Assembly: GCF_030463565.1 (NCBI RefSeq) | Contig: NC_134643.1 | Location: 82,271,721-82,335,720, forward strand | DNA: 64,000 nt | From: Pelecanus crispus | Taxonomy: Eukaryota > Chordata > Aves > Pelecaniformes > Pelecanidae | Direction of reading: 5' to 3' | Shown: piece by piece, positions 35,375 through 45,482 of the stretch | Position numbering within the stretch: position 1 is the stretch's first letter | How the letters are laid out: the number at the start of each line of letters is the position of its first letter | Translations under genes and position numbers: made by a program | Notes under the pieces: model-generated | What the model was told of the DNA's origin: nothing | Seen by the model: the letters and a program-made list of their open reading frames with translations, nothing else | The model's database searches: none

Positions 35375-38300
35375 CTGCCAAGGACAGAAAGACCATCAGC
35401 CATCCTTTGCACGCTCAGTTTAGTGAGCACTGCATACTCTTTAAGGGGAGTGTGGCAGTAAACCTAGATACTTTTGATCCCGCTACAGGAAATCTTGGCT
35501 TATTCTGAAATAAATTTATCCCAATCTCCAGTCCAGAGTGAGAATTCCCACCTATAGGACGTGTCTACAGAAGGGTGGGGAAGGGTAAAAAGCCCTCACC
35601 TCTTTTGTGCACCTTTATTTCAGTGTACACTGAGTGAGCGCTTGCCCTAAGGTGACAGAGACACATGAGGAAGTGAACAACATCCCTTGACGTAGCGCAG
35701 CAAAAAACAGAAAGCACAGAAGTGGTACTTGGGGAAAACAGCCATGTGTATCACTTTAAACAAGGAAGAGGGCCTGAGAAGGAAACTTTCCAAGACAACG
35801 AAGGGTGATGGCAATCAGTAAAGTACAGAAGACATGTTTAATTTTACAGTGAAGGTGGTATCTCTTTCCTGACTACTCTTACCATTTGTTTTGCAGTGTC
35901 AGCCAAGTTGGAATCTAAAGGTGATCAGAGCAATCACCTGTTTCTTGATGGACATTTTCACTCCCTTTTCTTGAAGCAATTGCTTGAGAAATGGTCTCAG
36001 TCACAGACAAAACTACTATCCTTCCTACAATGGCAAATCCCAATCAAGCATCGGTAGGTGGACTTCCCATTTGGTAGGCCGGCATGGGGACAGAAGAGAT
36101 GGGGTTTGCACCCTCCTCTGGCAGGTAAGGTGGGGAGATGGCAAGATGGAGGAAAGAAATCAGGCATTTTGCAGATTTCGTAGGCCAGAAGGTCATAAAT
36201 ATACCAAGTACATTCACCCACTAATTCCTGCACCAGGTCTTTAATTTCTAGAAGAGCTTGAAAATAGATCTTAAAGGTTATTAAATTCTTTCTCTCTCTG
36301 GATCCACAAAACTCAGCCCCTCTCTCAAGCTGTGATGTGTAGCAGCAGACAGGCTAAAAAGAAACCTCAGAGAAACATTAGCAAACAGCCAGATTTTGGA
36401 TTTGTTGTGCTACTGAATTCTGAAGGGCATAAAGAGTTTGGGGACAGAGCTGAGACAGATCACCTGGTGATTTGTCTACAGACCATGCAGATAGTCAGAG
36501 CAGCAGAGCTCCTGCAGAACCTCAAGCTTTGGGCTTGGTCTCCAACATCCCAAAGGGTGCTTCAGCCGCAGCAGACGCAAACCCAGATGTGACTGGTATA
36601 ATCACCCCCCTGTATTATCTTTGCAGCGTTGTACCTAATCAACATGAACTCTGAGCACCCCCTCACAATCACATCCCAAGTGCCTACTCCAAAAATGTCA
36701 CTTGGTGGCTCCGGTATCAAGAGCTTGTCAGCAATGGGGCGGTGTTGGCACTTGGATGGTTCTGCACATAGTCTGCCACAGAAAACTCAGATACTGAGGG
36801 ATGCGGCTACCTCCTCCTAGATGGAAGCTGAGTTTCAGTTCTGCAGCTGGTAACACACCTGAGCGGCGGAGGTCCAAAGAGGCAGACCGGCTCCTGCATC
36901 CGCTTGTAAATCTTACTCCTTGCCCTCAGCAGCTCTGAACCAGCATCCCACAAACCCATCGCCCACAGCCACAGTTAATTACACCAGAGAGTGCCAGGCC
37001 TGGGTTGCCCTTCCGGTACATGGGCTGATTTCCAAACGTTGGGTGTGGTTCTCTGGAGGCCGATGTCTCCCAGGGAGCTCCAGGATGGGAAACAGGGTAG
37101 CCCTGTTTGGTCCGGGACAACATCTGGGGCTGATCATTAGGTCTGATGGGACTGCAGTGCCTCCTGGGCCCCAGCCAGGTCCCTTTGGTGGCACCACACC
37201 GTGCCGTGTGGTTACACCAGCCCATCTGGCATGAGCCTTCAGCACTCGGCTGCCAACGGGAGCAAAGCTGGCAGTCGCCCACCAGATGCTCCTCACTCCC
37301 CACAGGGCCTAGGAAAAGTAGGAAAGCACTTTTCCTGAGGAAGGCAGCCGAGAGCACAACAACAAGGATAATCCTCTAGATGGCATCCAGAATCCCCAAA
37401 CTTCACACAAAACCTGTGCGCAGCCTTGCCCTTAGTCCTCCGGATACTCGGCGGTGCCGGCTGTCACTATAGCTAACAACAGTCACACCTCCGCTGCTTC
37501 TTCATCTGGTGCCAAGCCCTCGGCAGCTTAAACTGAGTTCATTCAAAGGCAATCGGGTCTTAGGAAAAGGCAAAAGGTCTTAGGAAAGGACATACACTGC
37601 TTTGCAGGAATATTCGTCTTTCTTACAAACCTTCATACGTATTGTGGAACTGACTGTTTGGTATCAGTGAACCAGGGCTAGGAAGAAAGAAGGTATTTAT
37701 CGAACAACTATGGCCTTTCCTAACAGCACGTTTTAATATCACACAGGAATGAACTAGAAAAGACTCTGCCTTGCTCTGTTAATGATTATGGCCATTCCAG
37801 TGCAGCCTGCGAACCCAGTGCCTTGTCTTTAAGACTGTCTAATTCCAGGTGTTTCAAAGGAAGACAAAAAGCCAGCAGAGAGGATAATTATAGAATAACC
37901 TTTCCCTATGGAAAGTTTCCTCCTAATGCTCTTAATTATGTCATGAATCACAAATGCTGCTAACTCTTCTAAACTTACATCATGTGTATACACTGCCTGT
38001 TGCCGTTTCCATTATTTATGGTTGCATCCAGGGTGAAATCCTGGCCCTACTGAAGTCAGTGCAAGTTTACCGCAGCAGAACCAGGATGCGGCCCCTCGCT
38101 TTTTCCAGGACTCCTTCCAGGTCTTGGCTCCAAAGCTGCACCGTCACTATTCCCACAGCTTAGTCTGAGTTGCGTGGGTGTATTAAAACACCCGTAAAAC
38201 GAGACCGAAATGTTTCTGAAATGCAAAAACATTATTGGTAGGGTCCTTTCTTTCTTAACCCATGATTTCTGTGCTACCTGAGAACGAGCTGAGCACCCCA

Positions 38301-38949
38301 GTCTGTCAAGCTCATACCTATCCATACATGCATCCTTGCTGAGCCAAGATGCAGGAAAAATACTGAAGGCTGGAGCTCTGCACTAGCAGTGGCCGCTTCT
38401 CTTTTCTCCCCAGTTCCGTGCTAGCTTCAATGAGTTGAAAAGAAACACAAACTTCCTAGGCAGTGCAGGGCTTGCTCCTTGCATCAAACTTTATCATCGA
38501 GGAACGTTATCTCACATTTCTGAATTTCCAATGTATGTATGAGTTAAAAAAAAAGAAAATAACAACAAGCGAGGGAACTGATGCTGTGGAGATTTCATTT
38601 TCATTCTTTCAGTGAAGATCTGCTTCCTAAACACTTTTGATACTGAAAGTTGCTAGCTATAAATATTTTCAGACACGTTGCTTGCCTGTGGCAGATGCTC
38701 AGGTAGCTTTAACTCATTCTTTTCTAAAACTATAGCTGAAAAGGTCTCCCTGTCCTTTTGGGGGGCAGGGGGAGCCACAGCCCTTGTCCCTGCCTTTAAA
38801 TCCTCGCACCTCTTCTCTGCCCCCCCCTGGTGCTCGCCGCCCTGGCAGCACAGCCGAGTGCCACCATCTGTCCCCAGCATCCCCCTCTTTGGGCAGAGGT
38901 GAGAGGCGTGGGGGGTGCAAGAACGGGATTTCTTTGTCATAACCTTCAA
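35375..38949 (-). other. presumed intron 1 of the CDK-inhibitor gene
   Basis: Lies between the exon-2 acceptor and the CpG island. No coding exon is seen on either strand. It contains one palindromic relic (38.03 kb). That it is an intron depends on exon 1 lying in the CpG island, which is inferred from the p21 gene layout. Confidence 0.5.
38031..38095. repeat. palindromic MITE-like relic
   Basis: 'gggtgaaatcctggccctac' followed by 'tgaagtcagtgcaagttt' and then 'accaggatgcggcccc'. The two edges form an approximate inverted repeat (ATCCTGG against CCAGGAT). Same style as the copies at 28.0, 31.6 and 34.2 kb. Confidence 0.5.
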
Positions 38950-39870
38950 GGACAGACACGGAGCGCCCGGGCGGCGTTCATCGCCCTGCTACCCCCGCCG
39001 GGGGAGCTCGCCCCGCGCACGGCGGAGCGGGGCCGGGGAGGGCCGGAGGAGTCGCCCCCAGGAGCGGGGTCCCCTCCCGGGGACGGGGCTGGCGCGGCTG
39101 GAGGCTGCGGGGACGGGCGGGGACGGCGCTCGGCCCCCCGAGGCTGCCCTGCGGCCCCCGCGCAACCGCGCCCCGCCTCTTGCCTACACCCACGGCGGGC
39201 GTGACCGTGCAACGGGGCGGGGGAGGGGTGCGCACCCAACACCGAGCGGGACCGGCAACCTGGCCCGCGGGGCTGCCCCGCTCCCTCCCGGCCGCGGGGG
39301 CTGGCGGCGCCGGGGCCGCCGGCCGGAGCTCGCTTACATGCGGGGCGCCCCGAGTGCCACCTCCCTGCCGCCGGCGGGGAGCGAGGGGAGGGGACCGGGA
39401 GCGGCGGCGGGGCCGGGGGCCGTGCGGCGCCGCCGGGCTCAGGGCGCGGCTCCGCCCCCCCCCCCCCCCTCACGTGCCGCCGGGGCGGGGCGGGCGCCGG
39501 TCCAGGCGGCGGGGCACGTGGCGCCGCAACGTGACGCCGCCGCCGCGCGGTCCCCGAGGGCGCGGGCGGCTCCGCCGCGGGCTGGCGGGGGGGCCCAGCC
39601 CCGCCCGCGGGGCGCGCAGCGGCGCTGGGGGGCTCTGGGCTTTTGGGGGTGGGCGCGGGGAGCCCTGCCTTCCCCGGGAGAGCCGCGCTGGGGTGCCGGG
39701 GCCGGCGCCGCGTTGTTCCCCGTGCAGAGCAGCAGCCTCGCAGGTGTCGGGGGGAGGGCGCTCGGCGGGCCGGGGCGCTGGGCTCACGCCTGGCCGGGGA
39801 AAAGGGGTCGGTCGGGGGTGCGGGGCGGGGGAGAGGTGCCCGAGGGACAGCCCCCGGTGAGGTGTTTGTG
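38950..39870. promoter_or_regulatory. CpG island, likely promoter and exon 1 of the CDK-inhibitor gene
   Basis: An abrupt block of very high G+C with dense CpG, unlike everything around it. It contains an Sp1-type GC box (GGGGCGGGG at 39482-39490), two CACGTG E-boxes (39471-39476 and 39515-39520) and a C15 run (39455-39469). No TATA box was seen on either strand. It lies about 3.6-4.5 kb upstream of exon 2, as expected for a p21-type gene with a non-coding first exon. The exact exon 1 and TSS are not visible: minus-strand donor candidates exist near 39328 (GTAAGC) and 39783 (GTGAGC). Plus-strand donors (about 39739 and 39854) leave room for a divergent transcript. Confidence 0.75.
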
Positions 39871-40150
39871 GAAAGAAAGGCGGCAGCGCGGGTCGCTTGG
39901 CCCCGGCTTGGCAGCATCCCCTCCACTGCAGCTGGAAAGGTGCGGAGGGTATTTGCCTGGATTTCGGTGGCAGCTGGGCCGGGGGCTGTTGAGGGTCTGG
40001 GCAGGCTGAGGTGCTACAGGGCGACCTGAGCCCCTCCGGGTGCGGGCGTCTAAGCCAGAGCTTGGGCGCCTGTAGATGTCGGTGATGATTCGGTGACTCT
40101 TGCGGTGCGTGCATGGGGAGGGTTCCTGTTCTGCATCAGCGGAGGTACGA

Positions 40151-40190
40151 AGAAGGTACTACTACAATGAAGAAGGTACTACTACAATGA
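40151..40190 (+). repeat. perfect 20-bp tandem duplication
   Basis: Two identical head-to-tail copies of a 20-base unit beginning AGAAGGTACTAC and ending CAATGA. It sits between the CpG island and the CR1 tail at 40.24 kb. Confidence 0.95.
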
Positions 40191-40238
40191 ATAAGATCCT
40201 TGACTTCATGGCCAGACTTGGTCATGTACCTTGATATG

Positions 40239-40366
40239 TCATAGAATCATAGAATCGTTTTGGTTGGAAAAGACCTTTAAGATCATCCAGTCCAACCATT
40301 AACCTACACTACCAAGTCCACACTAAACCAATTGAGGGTTGACTAGACTAAACCATGTCCCTAATT
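40239..40366 (-). mobile_element. CR1 LINE 3' fragment (reverse orientation)
   Basis: On the plus strand it begins with two reversed terminal octamers ('catagaat' twice), then 'ggttggaaaagaccttta', 'atcatccagtccaaccatta' and 'ctagactaaaccat'. It aligns in reverse with 1250-1380 of the first CR1 copy, so the same subfamily. Only the 3' UTR is retained. It lies roughly 400 bp upstream of the CpG island relative to minus-strand transcription. Confidence 0.9.
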
Positions 40367-40492
40367 ATCATCAACACTATATTTTCCTGAGTTGTAGTAA
40401 TCTTTAGCATTTCTACCCAAGTAAAGTGTTTTCATGCTTTAATTTCCCAGTTGCTCTCAGAAGACTCGTGAGACAGGCTGAATAATACCTTT

Positions 40493-40555
40493 GTGGGAAG
40501 GTAGGTCTGTATTATGTATTCCATTTTTCAGGTTACAATACACAGGCAGAGGCGG
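40493..40555 (-). repeat. MIR-like relic (reverse)
   Basis: 'gggaaggtaggtctgtatta', 'ccatttttcaggttacaa' and 'cacaggcagagg' match the reversed MIR core (GTACTATTATTATCCCCATTTTACAGATGAGG...GCACAGAGAGG). Diverged; found by eye. Confidence 0.5.
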
Positions 40556-43500
40556 GCAGGGGTTTTGTTAGCATTGGGGGAACGCCATCTTTGGAGTTTC
40601 CATTCCTGAATTTGAAAGGCCTGCTTGTTTTTATTCCTCTGGGTTTCTGTACTGATGGTCAAGAACAGGAAGAAGAGAGGGAAGAACTGGAGAAAGGCTA
40701 CGGTTTTCTTTAGTTTATTTACAAACCAGGCAGAAAAATATCATTAACAATCAGGAAGATGAAGATTTGGGCTGAGGAAGGGATAAAAATATTAATTCTA
40801 TGAGGACTTGACTGTTGTCAAGTTCAGGCAGCGGGGCCCTTTTTCCCATCTTCCTCTACCCCCAGCGTGTAAGATTTCCACCATAGTTCCATATTCCACC
40901 TCCCAAGCATTACCCCTGCAAAGGCAATGCCAAAACTCTGCCTTATATCTCCCCCTTCAAAACCATCTTTAAACTCTTGCGGGGGAAACTGGACATGGCA
41001 TTTTGCATTTCCAGGTGGATCGTGACCATCCCCAGGGCGGGAGAGCTCTTGCAGCCAAAGCCAGCAGCGAGGAGGGGGCCGGAGCGGAGCCTGGTGATGT
41101 TCCTTCGCATCTCCCCGCCGAGGGTGGGATGCAGCCCGCCAGTAGCACCGGCCATGTCATCACCTTGTCTGCCTTCGGCTGCAGAAGCTGGCGTGCTTAA
41201 CCGCGTGGTGTGGGCATGATGTTGAGCCTTTCCCATCAGAGGAGCCCACTGCTTTTTCCAGCCTCCATATAACCCTCCCTCCAGTCCCTCACAGCATCCT
41301 TACGTCCCTGTGTCCCCCCAGTGTGTCCTTGCTGCACACCCAAACCCACTGATGGTGAACCATTGTACCCCAACACGGGGAACCACTCCGTTGGGACTGT
41401 GCGGTGGGAGGTGGAGCATCGAGGGCCGGTGGAGGGCTGAAATCCCCACCTCAGGCCTCCCACCCGTGGAATGTGGAGACCCTTTTTGCTCCATTTTCAC
41501 TCCAGGTGCTCCTGCGCTAGTCCAGCATTTCAGTGTCAAGGCTGCAAAAGGAGAGCTTTCTTTTTTAAGGTTTAATGGCAATTTCGGATGTTAAGAAAAA
41601 ATGCCTCTGTGTTGTTACATCTTGCAAAGGTTTTTTTTGGTTGTCCTTCATCTTTTAAGAAAGCCTTATGTTTTAGGCAGTCTTTTCTTGAGATTGTTCC
41701 TTTGTCAAATCACAAACTATGAAACTGTGTGTTTCGCTGGCAACATTTGGTTTTGTTGTAGTCTAGGTAATTTCCTATGGAAGTAGCAATGCCATTTATG
41801 TTAGGGCTCAGTTTGTTTCACATAAAACTGAACTCTTTGGAAACAGAATTCCATTTTTTCTTACTGGATTTTTTTTTTGGGGGTGGGGGGAGAGGGGGAA
41901 GCTCAAGTTAATAATACAGTTTCTGGCATATCTGTGTGTAATCATGTGCCTTATCTTAGGCATGTGGATATATTTGTGCCAAATGCTGTGAATCATCTTT
42001 TTAGCCATTTCCAATCACGATCTGAGGTTTCAAAAGATTATAAAGGCAATTTATGTTTAAGCATCACCTCATCGTCAAGGTTCTGCTTTTGGTTTGCAAT
42101 GTGCTTTTTACAGCAGATTACTCCCCGAAGGATTATTCTCCAAGTTAGGTTTGCCATCCATTCTGAACTTCTGAGATCACTCATGCTTTGATGTCTCTCG
42201 CTCTCAACTTGATACACAGCTACTGCCTTACAATGCATTGACAGCAGCAGAGGACAACGGGATGATGCAAGGGCTTGCAGCAGAAAGAAGGCCATGTGAA
42301 TGTGTCTTTCTTCTAGTCATGTACTGGTTGCATCCTCCATATCGTTTGATATGTTGGAATTGGCACTTTCAGATGCAATGCTGCCTTTATAGTTCCAGAT
42401 GGGAAAAGTAAGTTAAGAAAGGCAGGAACACCAACACAGTAGATCTTTACAAAGATTTTTTTTTTTCTCAGTTGTGGTTGTGTAGAGTTTTGCAACTTCC
42501 TATTTTGGTGCACACCAATAAGAATTAAATAATAATAAAAAAATACAGTGTTTGTATTCCTGGACATTGTGTGACAGCTCAAACCAAAAACTGAAGAAAA
42601 ATGAAGGATGATGGTGAGTTTGGTGGGAAAGGATTGTTAACTTAAGGCAAGTGTGATAAATGTGAAGAGTGACAGCTACTATTATTATTATATCAGTTCT
42701 GGTCTCTGTGCAAAGCTAAGGGCTTGTATTTTCTGTAACTCGTACCCTTTATGAAGTGCCAGTGAACCAAAAGACAAATTGCTGTGTGACGCCAGTGCTC
42801 TCTAATAGTGTGTGCCTTGAAAAATGTTACTGAGTAAGTTCCTATTTTCAATTAACTGTATAAGTGAAAAGATAAATGGAGGCAGAAGAATCACTGCTCC
42901 ATTATCTATTCACCTGTTCACTGGAGATTAATTTTCAAATAGGCTTAGGAGTATTGACTCTAACATAAAACCCAGACATAAACACAGGAAAAATTAAGGG
43001 CAAGACAGTCTTTCACACTCCATTTATCCTCTTACACTGCATTTAAAATTCAGTCACAGAAACTAGACCCTGTAAGATTTTGAGGGCATAGGAAAACTCC
43101 AGACTTTTTCCTCCCCTTCCACCCCAGAAAACAGGTTTTCCATCAGTTTTCATGTCTGCAATGTTCCTCACCTACTGAAGCAAAGCTACTTTTACTTTCT
43201 GAAGAGTGAGAAAGATATTCTGTGTAATTTAGTAAGCGTATAGCAAATATAGCTAAGTATATTTCTTAGCAAGTATAGCCCGTATTAGAGATGGAGCGGT
43301 TACATGGCCTTTTGCCTGTTGCCGTATCCCTGAGCAGGGAGAGCGAGAACAAATATTGAAAAAGAAAGCATATGTATAAAACAAAGAGGAAGGTTACTGC
43401 TATAAATATCAAAAATACTAATGCAGATGTAACATAGATGCTATTGGAGGGAAAGCCGATACTGTGTGGAGGAAAGGAAAAATGGTTGGTTGTATGAAAA

Positions 43501-44867
43501 GGTGGTAAATGCAAAAGCATAGCGAGGAGCCTGTGGTTTGGGAGGGAGGTGGGGAGAGCCCTCTCTGCAGGGAGGAAAAAGAGGACGGTTACTGTGGGTG
43601 CTCTTTATGAAGAGAAGTGGTGGTGTAGGTGGCTTCAGCTTGGGGGTGAGTGACTGCTCATGAGATGGTCAGGACCCCCAAATTGCAGTTTGTAGTGCCC
43701 AGAGCTGCATAGGTGAGACAACCCTGTGCTCTAGCTGTATTCAGTATTGCATGATGGAGGATGAGGAGGGCTGGGAAAGCAGGAGAAGCAGGGAAAGGAT
43801 GGGTTTCCTATAGAGAAGTGTGGTATGAGCTGGCTGGTTGCTCTGTCAGCTCAGCACCCCCACCCTGCCAGTGTAGCACAGGCAGCTCAGGGGAGCGGTG
43901 ATGCCCATGCTCACCCCTCCATGTTGGTGGAGAGGAGCTGGAGAAGGGCTGGGGTGGTCCATCTGCAAGCAGTCACGGACAACGTGCTACCATGCTGGAG
44001 CTGCTGACCCTCCAGGGCAGGTTTGCTAGGCACTGGCAAGGATGTGGCAAAGCAGAACCAAAGTGAAAGATGTCAACCCAAACCAAGATCTCCTTCCCTC
44101 CTATGATTCTCTGCTGGTGCTGCGCTTGGTGCTCCCTGGTGCCCTCCCATATGGTCTTGCGGGTTGGGAGGGCCAGAGAGGAGAGTTCATACACCAACGG
44201 GAAAGGCAGGCGGAGAGTAGTGCCCATCATGAACCTGCCCTGCTCTCCTCAGCGCTCTCTTGCAGGACAGCTGGGAATCAGGCAAACAAAGGCAAAAGTG
44301 TGGGAGAATTTGCTGTTCACTTCTGGCCGTGGGCACAGAGCTTCCCTGTGACTGTGAGTGTTTGAAGCGGATGCTTGGAGCTGCCGTGTGCCATGCCTGC
44401 ATCAAATTTTGGCACTCAGTCTGGCAGCAAAATTCAGTCATGCCTGCCTTTTGGTCGTTTCTTTTTCAAGTGACAAGCAGTAAGACTACAAACCAAAGCT
44501 CCACAAATTAGTAGCGTACTTCTGGGGAGGAGCTTTTCAGCTATATGTTGTAATGTCATCTGCCTTCATTCACTCCCATGCTGAGGTGTCAAAGGTGTAA
44601 GCAGGAGATGGAAACACAGCGCTCCTGAGTCTTTGCTTTTCTTCTCTTTCCCTTTTTGGGCAGCAGGTGCTATAGCCGATCTAAATCTAAGCGTTACCTG
44701 TTAGGCATACCACATAAAGGAGTATGCAACGTCTTAGCCATCATCAGACCAAAGAGCACATGCATCAGGAATATATGACCCGTTGCTCCTCAAAGCTGGC
44801 GGATACTGAGCAGCATGCTTAAAAGTGATTAGGGGTGAACTGCCAGACAAATGGCCTGATCGCTTAG
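40556..44867. other. intergenic DNA, no gene recognised
   Basis: A moderately G+C-rich stretch near 41.0-41.5 kb carries overlapping chance frames on both strands. No domain, RNA gene or named repeat was recognised. Confidence 0.5.
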
Positions 44868-44920
44868 GCCTCGGTTTCCTCAGGAGACCAGGATAAAATG
44901 GGAATAGGGGAATAATGTCA
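44868..44920 (+). repeat. MIR-like relic
   Basis: 'ttaggcctcggtttcctcag' and 'gataaaatgggaatagggg' followed by 'aataat' keep the MIR order (GCCTCAGTTTCCTCATCTGTAAAATGGGGATAATAA), with an insertion between the two blocks. Confidence 0.5.
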
Positions 44921-45311
44921 GCTGTAGTTTGCATTTTTTGTTCATTAAAAATGCTCTTATTTTTACCTGTATTTTCAATGTTGTAATCCAGAATTTAAGC
45001 CATTATTTAGGGTGGAACCTACTGTGCAATGTTCCCAGTGAGTTCTGGAGAGTCTCACAGACCCAGCAGATATAGAGAAAACGAATTTATAGAAATTGGG
45101 TTCGTAAAGAAAGCTTTTGGGATGTCTGCAAGTCTAATCATTATGGAGATCCAAAGAGTCAGCGTGTTGCTAACTAAGCTGTAAAGATCACTTTGGGACC
45201 AATAGCATCAAGTGGTAGAAGGAGGGAAATTTTGCCAGGCAGGCTTTGTCCCATGCTTGTTGGTGCAGTGAGAGGTGGTCCACAGCTTCTGTCTGTTTCC
45301 AATCTGACAGC

Positions 45312-45482
45312 CAAATTTGCCCAGAGAAGTTGTGGATGCCCCATTCCTGGAAGTGTTCAAGGGCAGGTTGGCTGGGGCTTTGAGCAACCTGGTATAGTGA
45401 AAGATGTCCCTGCCCATGTTAGGGTGGTTGGACTAGATGATCTTCAAAGGTCCCTTCTAACCCAAACCCTTCTGTGATTCTA
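45312..45482 (+). mobile_element. CR1 LINE 3' fragment
   Basis: Shows the CR1 end phrases 'gcccagagaagttgtggatg', 'cctggaagtgttcaagg', 'gctttgagcaacctggt', 'ggttggactagatgatctt' and the terminal 'ttctgtgattct'. The 'GAGCAACCTGGTCTAG' motif marks a different CR1 subfamily from those at 0.75 and 52.8 kb. No ORF remains. Confidence 0.9.

Noticed and set aside
38915-40009. Very long open frames (up to 364 codons plus, 326 codons minus) over the CpG island
   Set aside because: High G+C removes stop codons in all frames. The products are Ala/Pro/Arg/Gly-rich with no domain, and several frames on both strands are open at once.
40206-40235. Possible p53 response element upstream of the CpG island (AGACTTGGTC near CATGTACC)
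   Set aside because: Half-sites have mismatches in the core or outer positions and the spacing is wrong. I found no convincing RRRCWWGYYY pair in the upstream region by eye.
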